A DNA stretch of 64,000 nucleotides from Streptomyces sp. ADI96-02 (GTDB lineage Bacteria; Actinomycetota; Actinomycetes; Streptomycetales; Streptomycetaceae), in contig NZ_ML123034.1 of NCBI RefSeq assembly GCF_003846185.1, forward strand, positions 2,828,879 through 2,892,878, read 5' to 3'. The position numbers were made by a program, and so were the translations under genes. Numbering within the stretch: position 1 is the first letter of the stretch; every line of letters starts with the position of its first letter. Under the pieces are notes generated by a model. The model saw nothing but the letters and a program-made list of their open reading frames with translations. It was not told where the DNA came from and made no database searches. Shown one piece after another: positions 1 through 7,320 of the stretch.

Positions 1-322
1 ATCCCTTCGGGCCTGATTCCCAGTCAGCGGGGCTTGTCATCCCGGCCGTTGGGCCGTTCCGACGAGTGAGACTTTAGCGGAATCCTGGGCCCCGACGCTA
101 ATCGGGGCGCGTCCGTTCGAACGCGGATTCCTCATTTCGCGAATGCGCACGAAAAAGCATGCGACACCAGGTCGCGGGCTTGTCATGGTTACTGCGGAAT
201 GGCTGTCCGGGGACCGACCGGGGTCGGCGCTCACGTCGGACAACTCGGAGCACACTACGGATCTGCCCGGGGAGTGTCAACCTCGGCCCCGGCGCCACCC
301 GGGGCCGGACGTGAGCGGCCGG
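1..322. other. gene-free stretch downstream of proC
   Basis: I see no convincing coding frame here; the open frames are low-complexity shadows. The stretch holds a 7-bp hairpin at 89-108 (gccccga / tcggggc, 6-base loop), a short palindrome gttcgaac near 115, and the proC terminator candidate at 284-307. The left edge of the window may cut off whatever gene lies beyond. Confidence 0.5.
284..307 (-). terminator. candidate terminator of proC
   Basis: A perfect 8-bp GC stem (cggccccg / cggggccg) with an 8-base loop lies 16 bases past the proC stop codon on the minus strand. There is no T-run, which is common for Streptomyces terminators, so this rests on the hairpin and its position. Confidence 0.45.
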
Positions 323-1132
323 TCAGCCGTTGCCGGAGGCCAGCTCGCGGCTGCGGTCGCGGGCCGCTTCCAGGGCCGCGATGAGGGCGGCCCGTACGCC
401 GTGGTTCTCCAGTTCGCGGATGGCGCTGATGGTCGTGCCGGCCGGGCTGGTGACGGCCTCCCGGAGCTTGACCGGGTGCTCCCCGCTGTCCCGGAGCATC
501 ACGGACGCGCCCACGGCGGCCTGGACGATGAGGTCGTGGGCCTGGGCTCGCGGCAGGCCGAGCAGGATGCCCGCGTCGGTCATCGCCTCCACGAGGAAGT
601 AGAAGTAGGCCGGTCCCGAGCCGGAGAGGGCCGTGGCCGCGTCCTGCTGCGACTCCGGGACGCGCAGGGTCTTGCCGACGCCGCCGAAGATCTCCTCCGC
701 GGTGGCGAGGTGGGCGGCGGTGGCGTGGCCGCCCGCCGAGATGACGGACATGCCCTCGTCGACGAGGACCGGGGTGTTGGGCATGACCCGGACCACCGGG
801 GTGCGCTCGGCGAGCCGTTCCTCGATGAACGCGGTCGTGATGCCGGCGGCGGCGCTGATCACCAGGCGTTCGGCGGTGACGTGCGGCGCCAGTTCGTCCA
901 GGAGCGTGCCCATGTCCTGCGGCTTGACCGCGAGGATGAGGATGTCGGCGTTCTTGGCGGCCTCGGCGTTGGTGACGGACTCGACCCCGTACCGGGTGCG
1001 CAGTTCCCGGGCCCGGTCGCCGCGGCGGGTGGTCACCAGGAGGTGGGCCGGGCGCCAGCCCCCCCGGATCATGCCGCTGAGGAGCGCCTCGCCGATCTTG
1101 CCGGTGCCGAGGACTGCGACTGTCTGGGTCAT
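323..1132 (-). CDS. proC: pyrroline-5-carboxylate reductase
   Basis: This enzyme catalyses the last step of proline synthesis, NAD(P)H-dependent reduction of pyrroline-5-carboxylate to proline, in the cytoplasm. The 269-residue product has the usual family length. It opens with the Rossmann nucleotide-binding motif (GTGKIGEAL, residues 8-16) and carries the family segment SGSGPAYFYFLVEA in its C-terminal half, followed by the TSPAGTT motif of the dimerisation domain. The ATG at 1132 is chosen because the protein aligns from MTQTVAVLGTG; a longer frame to 1378 adds only low-complexity sequence. It is transcribed divergently from the SulP transporter gene across a 293-bp spacer. Confidence 0.95.
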   Translation of the reverse strand: MTQTVAVLGTGKIGEALLSGMIRGGWRPAHLLVTTRRGDRARELRTRYGVESVTNAEAAKNADILILAVKPQDMGTLLDELAPHVTAERLVISAAAGITTAFIEERLAERTPVVRVMPNTPVLVDEGMSVISAGGHATAAHLATAEEIFGGVGKTLRVPESQQDAATALSGSGPAYFYFLVEAMTDAGILLGLPRAQAHDLIVQAAVGASVMLRDSGEHPVKLREAVTSPAGTTISAIRELENHGVRAALIAALEAARDRSRELASGNG

Positions 1133-1379
1133 GCGTTCACCCTCCGGGCGGTGCTCGGGATCTGGGGTTCTGTTGCGGGCCGTCTTCTTCCCGCCATCCT
1201 CGCATCGGGGTCCTCGTGCCGTACGGCGGCGTTCCACCCCGTCAAGAGGGCGGGGAGTGCGGGGGCGCGGTGGGACGACGGGCGTGAACGGAAGGGAACG
1301 TTCCAGGTATTCCGCTCCTCCGTGCTTCCGCGTCCGCCAACCGGGGGCCGGATCGCCGCCCATGGCCGGTTCCGCCAAA

Positions 1380-1394
1380 GGACAATGATTTTCA
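1380..1394 (+). promoter_or_regulatory. possible Zur-like operator
   Basis: The 15-mer GGACAATGATTTTCA is an imperfect 7-1-7 inverted repeat (5 of 7 positions pair). It resembles the TGAAAATGATTTTCA-type box bound by actinobacterial Zur. It sits 32 bases upstream of the SulP transporter start. An A/T-rich run like this is unusual in the surrounding GC-rich DNA. The assignment to Zur is inference from sequence similarity only. Confidence 0.35.
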
Positions 1395-1425
1395 CTGTCC
1401 CCGCGGTGCCGGAGGTGTCCCTCTC

Positions 1426-2964
1426 GTGCGTGGCTTCCCCGTGTTTCCGACGTCGTCCTCGTTCCTCCCGGCGTTCTCGGCGTACCGCGCCGATATCGCC
1501 GCCTCCCTCGTCGTCTTCCTGGTCGCGCTCCCGCTCTGCGTGGGTGTGGCCGTCGCCTCCGGCGTACCGGCCGAACTGGGGCTGATCACCGGCATCGTCG
1601 GCGGAGTGCTCGTCGGGACCCTGCCGGGCAGCAGCCTCCAGGTCAGCGGGCCCGCCGCCGGGCTCACCGTGCTCGTCTTCGAGGCCGTCCAGCGGTACGG
1701 GGCCGACGCCCTCGGGGTTCTCGTGCTGGGCGCCGGGGCGGTCCAGGTCGCGCTGGGCGTGCTGCGGCTCGGACGGTGGTTCCGGGCCGTCTCGGTGGCC
1801 GTGGTGCAGGGCATGCTCGCCGGTATCGGGCTCGTCCTGATGGCCGGTCAGGTGTACGTGCTCGCCGGGGCGGACATGCCCGCCGCGATAGCCGGGAAGC
1901 TCGCCGGGCTGGGCGGGCTGCTGACCGGTGCGGACGTGTCGGCGCAGGCCCTCGCGGTGGGGGCGGGGACGGTCGCGGTGCTGGTCCTGTGGCCGAGGTG
2001 GCGGCGGGCGGCGCGGGTGCTGCCCGCGCCGCTGGTGGCGGTCGGGCTGGCGGCCGGCGCGACGGCCCTGTTCGCGCTGCCGGTGGCCCGGGTCCGGGTG
2101 AGCGGGCTGCTCGACGCCGTACGGCCGCCGGGTGGCGAGGACTGGGCGCTCTTCGTCGACCTGGGGTTCGTCGGCACGGTTCTGGCGTTCGCGCTGATCG
2201 CCTCGGCGGAGTCGCTGTTCAGCGCGGCGGCCGTGGACCGGATGCACGCGGGCAGGCGTACGGACTACGACAAGGAGCTGATCGCCCAGGGCGCGGGCAA
2301 CACGGTGTGCGGGGCGCTGGGCGCCCTGCCGATGACCGCCGTGATCGTGCGCAGCGCGGCCAACGTCGGCGCGGGGGCCCGGACCAAGGCGTCCCGGGTG
2401 CTGCACGGGGTGTGGCTGCTGCTCTTCGTGGTCGCGCTGCCCGGCGCGCTCGAGGTGATTCCGGTGGCGGCGCTGGCCGGTGTGCTGGTGCACGCGGGCT
2501 TCAAGCTCGTTCCGCTGCGGGCGCTGGCCCGGCTGTGGCGCGGGCACCGGGGTGAGGCGGTGGTCCTGGTGGCCACGGCGGTGACGGTGGTCGCGACGAG
2601 CCTGTTCGAAGGGGTGCTGGCGGGGCTGCTGCTGGCCGTCGCGAAGACCGCGTGGGACGTGAGCCACGTCCAGGTGGAGGTGACGGAGGGCGACCCGTCC
2701 CGGGCGCGCGGGGGCAGGCTGCTCGTACGGGTGACGGGGAACGCGACCTTCCTGCGGCTGCCGAAACTGCTGGACGCGCTGGACGCGCTGCCGGCCGACC
2801 GCCCGGTCGAGCTGGACCTGAGCGGGCTGCGCCACACCGACCACGCCTGCGCCGCAGAACTGGCGGGGTGGACGGCCCTGCGCGAGGCGCGGCAGGCCGC
2901 CGCCGGGGGCGGGCCGCCCGGGGAGGACGGTCAGCGGACGGCGACGCTCAACTCCACCACGTAA
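1426..2964 (+). CDS. SulP family anion transporter
   Basis: This is an integral membrane anion transporter of the SulP/SLC26 family, whose members move sulfate, bicarbonate or similar anions; the substrate cannot be read from the sequence. The 512-residue product begins with the family segment YRADIAASLVVFLVALPLCVGVA around residues 19-41. It continues through roughly ten to twelve hydrophobic segments and ends in a STAS-like domain (PVELDLSGLRHTDHACAAEL near residue 455). A GGAGG sequence about 10 bases before the GTG at 1426 supports this start. The 3' end overlaps the convergent methyltransferase gene by 34 bp. A Zur-like box lies just upstream, so metal-responsive control is possible but unproven. 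Confidence 0.85.
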   Translation: MRGFPVFPTSSSFLPAFSAYRADIAASLVVFLVALPLCVGVAVASGVPAELGLITGIVGGVLVGTLPGSSLQVSGPAAGLTVLVFEAVQRYGADALGVLVLGAGAVQVALGVLRLGRWFRAVSVAVVQGMLAGIGLVLMAGQVYVLAGADMPAAIAGKLAGLGGLLTGADVSAQALAVGAGTVAVLVLWPRWRRAARVLPAPLVAVGLAAGATALFALPVARVRVSGLLDAVRPPGGEDWALFVDLGFVGTVLAFALIASAESLFSAAAVDRMHAGRRTDYDKELIAQGAGNTVCGALGALPMTAVIVRSAANVGAGARTKASRVLHGVWLLLFVVALPGALEVIPVAALAGVLVHAGFKLVPLRALARLWRGHRGEAVVLVATAVTVVATSLFEGVLAGLLLAVAKTAWDVSHVQVEVTEGDPSRARGGRLLVRVTGNATFLRLPKLLDALDALPADRPVELDLSGLRHTDHACAAELAGWTALREARQAAAGGGPPGEDGQRTATLNSTT

Positions 2965-3809
2965 CGCTCCTCGACCGTGCCGTCCGGGAAGGCGGCCAGC
3001 AGCCACGCGCGTTCCTCGGCGAGGATGGCGCGGGCCCGCTCCTCTCCCGCGCCGCCCGCGGACTCGCCGGCCAGGAACACGGAGTGGGTGGCCAGGTTGG
3101 CCAGGTGGTCGTCGATCCCGATCCGGCGCGACCACGGCAGCAGCCTGTGGACGAAGGCGTCGGCCCACGGCCCGGGCAGTGCGCCCAGCTGCGCGCCGGC
3201 CCGGACGGGCGCGCCGTGCGCGCCGTGCGCGGACGTGCCCAGGCGGTTGTGGAGCCGGGCGCCCTGCTCCGCGATCCAGTCGAGGGAGTGGTCGAAGACG
3301 TTCCACCACAGGGCCAGCGCGCCGCCGGGGCGCAGCACGCGGTACGCCTCGGGCAGCGAGCGTTCCGGGTCCGTCCAGTGCCAGGACTGCGCGTAGGTGA
3401 TCAGGTCGGCGGAGGCGGAGGCGAGCGGGAGGCGGTTGCCGTCGCCGCGGACGACCGGGACGTGCGGGAGGCCGCGACGCAGTTCGGCCGCCATGCCGGG
3501 GCCCGGTTCGACGGCGAGGACGCGGGCCCCGCGGGCGTCGAGGAGCCGGGTGGCGATGCCGGTGCCCGCGCCGACGTCGATCGCGCGCGCCCCGTGCAGG
3601 GGGCGGCCGGACAGTTCCTGGACCGCGTCGAGCAGGGCCGGCGGGTAGCCGGGGCGCGCGGCGGCGTACTCGGCGGCGGCCCGGTCGAAGGAGAGGGCGC
3701 GGGGCGCGGCGGCGGGCCGCGCGGGCGCCCGGCGGTCGGCCGGCCGTCGTGGGGACGGCTCCCGGTCGAGCGGCCGGCGGTCGAGCGGCCGGCGGTCGGG
3801 TGAGGTCAC
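2931..3809 (-). CDS. class I SAM-dependent methyltransferase
   Basis: This is a putative small-molecule methyltransferase of the UbiE/Methyltransf_11 type; its substrate is unknown. The 292-residue product has motif I AIDVGAGTGIATRLL around residues 75-89. It also has a post-motif acidic region LAVEPGPGMA and motif III-like LRPGGALALWWNVFDH. The N-terminal 30 residues are an arginine/proline-rich run in which RRPLDR recurs, encoded by near-identical short DNA repeats, so that tail is probably disordered. The start is a GTG at 3809. The gene converges on, and overlaps, the SulP transporter gene by 34 bp. Confidence 0.75.
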   Translation of the reverse strand: MTSPDRRPLDRRPLDREPSPRRPADRRAPARPAAAPRALSFDRAAAEYAAARPGYPPALLDAVQELSGRPLHGARAIDVGAGTGIATRLLDARGARVLAVEPGPGMAAELRRGLPHVPVVRGDGNRLPLASASADLITYAQSWHWTDPERSLPEAYRVLRPGGALALWWNVFDHSLDWIAEQGARLHNRLGTSAHGAHGAPVRAGAQLGALPGPWADAFVHRLLPWSRRIGIDDHLANLATHSVFLAGESAGGAGEERARAILAEERAWLLAAFPDGTVEERYVVELSVAVR

Positions 3810-3870
3810 GGGGCGCTTCTCCTGGTGGGCGTCGTGGCGAACATGCCGGGCTCCCGGCCCCCGTCCGGGG

Positions 3871-4434
3871 TCAGGAGCGCCTGGAGCGCTTGGGGCCCTT
3901 GCGGGCGGCCGGGTTGCCGGTACGGGTGGCGCGACGCTTCTCGTACTGGGCGCGGGCGGTCTCGTACTCGGTGCGGCGCAGCTTCTCGCCCGGGGCCTCC
4001 TGGAGCGAGCGGACGAAGTACGCGAGCAGCGAGCCGATGAACCCGATCGACGTGAGGCCGCGCAGGGAGTCCTCGCGGGCCGGGTCCGCCGGGCGCGCGC
4101 CGAACCCCTCCCAGGTCCTGCGGAAGGCGATGGCGCTGCACACGGCGAACATCACGATGACCAGCAGCCCGACGAATCCGCCGACGTCGGCGATCTCCAG
4201 GCCCTGGTAGGCGAAGCGCAGCACGAAGCAGGCGGCCACGGCCGCGGCGAGCGAGCCGGCCGCCGCGGCGACGCGGCGCAGCCCGTAGCCGCCGTCGCGC
4301 GCGACCCAGGTCGTGCCGAAGAAGCGGATCGGCTCGGGCTGCGGGCCGGGCGTCGTGGGCGTGCTCCCGGCGGTGTTCGCTCCGGGGGACGGGTCCGGGG
4401 ACAGGTCTGCGGGTGCTCCGCTGTTCTCGCTCAC
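3871..4434 (-). CDS. conserved membrane protein of unknown function
   Basis: I do not recognise a named family. The 187-residue product has a Pro/Ser-rich N-terminal tail and two hydrophobic segments in the centre (AAAAGSLAAAVAACFVLRFAY and VGGFVGLLVIVMFAVCSAIAF). A third weaker one follows (IGFIGSLLAYFVRSL). The tail is very basic and ends in GPKRSRRS. The tail is presumably cytoplasmic. The start is taken as the GTG at 4434 (VSENSGAPAD). Four 21-bp repeats fill the spacer immediately upstream. The methyltransferase gene follows downstream on the same strand after a 61-bp gap, so the two may be co-transcribed. Confidence 0.65.
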   Translation of the reverse strand: MSENSGAPADLSPDPSPGANTAGSTPTTPGPQPEPIRFFGTTWVARDGGYGLRRVAAAAGSLAAAVAACFVLRFAYQGLEIADVGGFVGLLVIVMFAVCSAIAFRRTWEGFGARPADPAREDSLRGLTSIGFIGSLLAYFVRSLQEAPGEKLRRTEYETARAQYEKRRATRTGNPAARKGPKRSRRS

Positions 4435-4445
4435 GGAGTCGATTA

Positions 4446-4528
4446 TCCCCGGGGCGCGGCGAGTGTCCCCGGGGCGCGTCGAGCTGTTCCCGGCGCACGT
4501 CGAGTATTCCCGGGGCGCGTCGGGCCGG
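4446..4528. repeat. four imperfect 21-bp tandem repeats
   Basis: The spacer between the SH3-domain gene and the membrane-protein gene is almost wholly made of four units of about 21 bp. They start near 4446, 4466, 4487 and 4508, each beginning t-c-c-c-(c)-g-g and containing a gcgcgtcgag-like core. Confidence 0.7.
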
Positions 4529-4876
4529 TCAGTCGCAGCGCGGGGCGATGTAGCCGTCGCTGCCCGTGTCGACATAGGCGTCCGCGACGAACTGGCCGTT
4601 GGCGATGTTGTCCCAGAGGTTCGACGTGCCGTAGGGGCCGGCGACGCGCTCCCCCGGCTTCTGGCAGTAGACCGGGATCCGCTGCCCGTACGGCAGGGTC
4701 CGCACGATCCGGTAGGCGGTGCCGGGGCCCGTGCGGACGTTGACCCGGTATCCCGGGGCGATCGGGTACGTGGCGCCCTTGGCCGACGGCGCCCCGGCGA
4801 TCGCCGGGGCGTCCGCTCCGTCCCGCCCCGGCGGCGTGCCGGCCGGTGGCTCCGCGGTGTGCCCGTCAACGCCCAT
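4529..4876 (-). CDS. SH3b-domain protein
   Basis: This is a small protein with a bacterial SH3-like domain, a fold often used for binding cell-wall glycans or peptides. The 115-residue product carries the domain at about residues 40-115. The typical segment NVRTGPGTAYRIVRTLPYG is followed by YCQKPGE and a final cysteine (APRCD) that could form a disulfide. No signal peptide or membrane segment is visible in this or the longer reading frame, so its location is unclear. The ATG at 4876 follows a GGGGGAGG site by 5 bases; a longer frame to 4960 lacks such a site. It is divergent from the Ser/Thr kinase gene across 134 bp, suggesting shared regulation. Confidence 0.7.
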   Translation of the reverse strand: MGVDGHTAEPPAGTPPGRDGADAPAIAGAPSAKGATYPIAPGYRVNVRTGPGTAYRIVRTLPYGQRIPVYCQKPGERVAGPYGTSNLWDNIANGQFVADAYVDTGSDGYIAPRCD

Positions 4877-5010
4877 GAGCGCCTCCCCCGTACGAAATCC
4901 GTGTACGCGGGCGCGTACGACGCGCAGGCTAACAAGCCCCGTGCCTCTCGTACGCACCATCGACTAGGCTCCGTGCGTCGCGCTTGCGCACGGACACACG
5001 GGGGTGGGCG

Positions 5011-7137
5011 ATGCCGCCGCTGCGAGGGGCCGGGACGTATCCGGAAGCGGAGTTTCCGGAGTACGCCGGCGCCTACCGCCTTGAGGCCCGCCTCGGCTCC
5101 GGCGGCATGGGCACCGTCCATCTGGCGCGCTCCGCCTCGGGGATGCAGCTCGCGGTCAAGGTCGTGCACGCGCCGCACGCGGCGGACAGCGAGTTCAGGG
5201 CCCGGTTCCGGCAGGAGGTGGCGGCGGCCCGGCGGGTGAGCGGGGCGTTCACCGCGCCGGTCGTCGACGCGGACCCGGAGGCCGTGCGGCCGTGGATGGC
5301 CACCCTCTACGTCCCCGGGCCGACGCTCGCCGAGCAGGTGAAGCGGAACGGGCCGATGGCCCCCGCCGAGCTGCGCAGGCTGACCACGGGGCTGGCCGAG
5401 GCGCTGCGGGACATCCACCGGGCCGGGGTGATCCACCGGGATCTGAAGCCGAGCAACGTGCTGCTCACCGACGCGGGCCCGAAGGTGATCGACTTCGGCA
5501 TCTCGCGCCCGTACGACAGTGATCTGCGCACCGAGACGGGCAAGCTGATCGGCTCGCCGCCCTATATGGCCCCCGAGCAGTTCCAGCGTCCGCGCGAGGT
5601 CGGGCCGGCCGCAGACGTGTTCGCGCTGGGGGCGGTGCTCGTCCACGCGGCTACGGGCCGGGGTCCGTTCGACTCGGACAGCCCGTACGTCGTGGCGTAC
5701 CAGGTGGTGCACGACGAGCCGGATCTGGGCGGAGTGCCGGAGGACCTGGCTCCGCTGGTGGCCCGGTGCCTGGCGAAGGACCCCGGGGAGCGGCCGACGC
5801 CGGACGAGGTGATGGCGGCGCTGCTGCCGCCGTCGTACGCGGCCGACGCGTTCCTGCCGGCCCCGCGCCGCCCGGCGGCCGTCGCGGCGGTGGAGCGGCA
5901 GGGATCGCCGGACGTCGCGCGCCCGCGGGCCGGGGCCCGGCGCGGGCGGCTGGTCGTGGCGGCGGCGGTGCTCGTGCTGGCGGCGGGCGCGGGGGCGTTC
6001 GCCGCGTGGGGCGGTGCGCCGGGCGGCAAGCGGGCCGGGGCGGGCGGTACGGGCGCGGAGCCCGAGCGGCCCGGGGGTTTCCCGCCGTGGAGCACCGGTC
6101 TGCGCGGGTCGGGCGGCGGGACGCCGGTCTGCGCCTCGGCGGGGGCCGGCTCGGCGCTGTACTGCGCGGCGGCCGGGACCGGCACGGCGCGGATCGACCC
6201 GGCGGACGGGCGCGTGCTGTGGACGGACCGGAACACCTCGTCCGGGACCGCCGCAGCCCCCGTCGTCTCGGGCACGGTGGTGCTGGGCGCGGGCCCGGAC
6301 GGGAAGCTGCGCGCGTTCGACCCGGTACGGGGCACGGTGGTGCGGGACACCGGGCTCCCGGCGGGCCCCGACGGCGTGTTCCCGGCGGGCGACGTCCTGC
6401 TCGCCGTCGCGGACGGCGGCACGGTGACGGCGCTGGACGGCGCGAGCGGCGCGGCGCGCTGGAAGCGCGCGGTCCCCGGGCACGGGCGGCCCGACTTCGC
6501 CCTCTACGACGGGGACGCGCGGCTGGCCTACGCCTTCGAGCACTCGCCCACCGGTTCGTCCACGCTGGTCACCGCCGTGGAGGCGTCGAGCGGCCGGACG
6601 GCCTGGCAGCGGCGGCTGGACGGGATGCTGACCCCGGTCGGCACGGCCGGGGCCGGGGAGCTGGTGCTGACCTCGATGGACGCGGACTCGCGGATCTTCG
6701 CCCTCGTCCGGTACGCCCCGGCGACCCGGGCGGTCAGCCGGATCGCGCTGCCCTTCCGGATGGACGAGCCGCAGGTGGCCGTGGCCGAGGACGCGGCGTA
6801 TCTGCTGGGCCGGGGCGGTTCGCTGCTCGGCGTCGACACGGCGGCGGGCGGCGGGAAGGCGGAGCTGTGGCGGCTGGAGACCGGCGTCGGGCGGGCCTCG
6901 GCGCCGGTGCTGGGCGAGGGCGGGCGGCTGTACTTCTCCGCCGCGGACGGCCGGCTGCTGGCGGTGGACACGGAGCGCGGGGCGCTGCTGGGGCAGACCC
7001 GTGCGCGGCTGACCGGCGGGAAGCTCGCCTACGCCTCGCGGCTGCCCGCTCCCGTGACGGCGGGGCGGGCGGTCGTGGGCACGGCTCCCGACGGGTCGGT
7101 CTTCGCGGTGGACGGCGAGGACCCGGCCGGCTGGTGA
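5011..7137 (+). CDS. transmembrane Ser/Thr protein kinase with PQQ beta-propeller sensor
   Basis: This is a Hanks-type kinase anchored in the membrane, related in layout to AfsK. The cytoplasmic kinase domain covers about residues 20-280. It has the glycine loop LGSGGMGTVHLA, the ATP-binding lysine in AVKVV (K50), the catalytic loop IHRDLKPSNVLL, the magnesium motif DFG in KVIDFGISR and MAPEQF. One membrane helix follows near residues 310-330 (LVVAAAVLVLAAGAGAFAAW). The external part contains repeated beta-propeller strands such as GRVLWTD, GKLRAFDPVRG and VTALDGASGAARWKR, typical of PQQ repeats. The ATG at 5011 has a GGGGTGGG site 2 bases upstream; a TTG at 4984 is an alternative. The ligand and targets are unknown. 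Confidence 0.9.
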   Translation: MPPLRGAGTYPEAEFPEYAGAYRLEARLGSGGMGTVHLARSASGMQLAVKVVHAPHAADSEFRARFRQEVAAARRVSGAFTAPVVDADPEAVRPWMATLYVPGPTLAEQVKRNGPMAPAELRRLTTGLAEALRDIHRAGVIHRDLKPSNVLLTDAGPKVIDFGISRPYDSDLRTETGKLIGSPPYMAPEQFQRPREVGPAADVFALGAVLVHAATGRGPFDSDSPYVVAYQVVHDEPDLGGVPEDLAPLVARCLAKDPGERPTPDEVMAALLPPSYAADAFLPAPRRPAAVAAVERQGSPDVARPRAGARRGRLVVAAAVLVLAAGAGAFAAWGGAPGGKRAGAGGTGAEPERPGGFPPWSTGLRGSGGGTPVCASAGAGSALYCAAAGTGTARIDPADGRVLWTDRNTSSGTAAAPVVSGTVVLGAGPDGKLRAFDPVRGTVVRDTGLPAGPDGVFPAGDVLLAVADGGTVTALDGASGAARWKRAVPGHGRPDFALYDGDARLAYAFEHSPTGSSTLVTAVEASSGRTAWQRRLDGMLTPVGTAGAGELVLTSMDADSRIFALVRYAPATRAVSRIALPFRMDEPQVAVAEDAAYLLGRGGSLLGVDTAAGGGKAELWRLETGVGRASAPVLGEGGRLYFSAADGRLLAVDTERGALLGQTRARLTGGKLAYASRLPAPVTAGRAVVGTAPDGSVFAVDGEDPAGW

Positions 7138-7160
7138 CGGGCGGGCCGGAAGGCGAGGGG

Positions 7161-7306
7161 CCCGGCTCGTGACGGCCGGATAGGCAGAGCCCGGCTCGTG
7201 ACGGCCGGGTAGGCAAAGCCCGGTTGGTGACGGCAGAGCCCGGTTGGTGGCGGCAGAGCCCGCCCGGTTGGTGGCGGCAGAGCCCGCCCGGTTGGTGGCG
7301 GCCGGG
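7161..7306. repeat. GC-rich tandem repeat array between kinase gene and ilvD
   Basis: Two 29-bp units (starting at 7161 and 7190) are followed by four units of about 20 bp (7219, 7239, about 7263 and 7287), the last ones separated by an extra cccg. All units share a cccggytsgtgrcggc core. The array fills most of the 183-bp gap between two convergent genes. Confidence 0.8.
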
Positions 7307-7320
7307 CCCTGCCGTCGCCG

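Noticed and set aside
63..66. Evidence of horizontal transfer or a mobile element anywhere in the window
   Set aside because: Base composition and codon use are uniform, all genes belong to a conserved Streptomyces core order, and no transposase, integrase or attachment site was found; the coordinates are only a placeholder for the whole window.
100..135. tRNA-like TTCGAA segment near the left edge
   Set aside because: gttcgaac is a simple palindrome; no acceptor stem, anticodon arm or D-loop can be folded around it.
143..1585. Long plus-strand open frame of 480 codons over proC
   Set aside because: It is the antisense shadow of proC and its upstream region; amino-acid composition is low-complexity Gly/Arg/Ala and the minus strand encodes a complete known enzyme.
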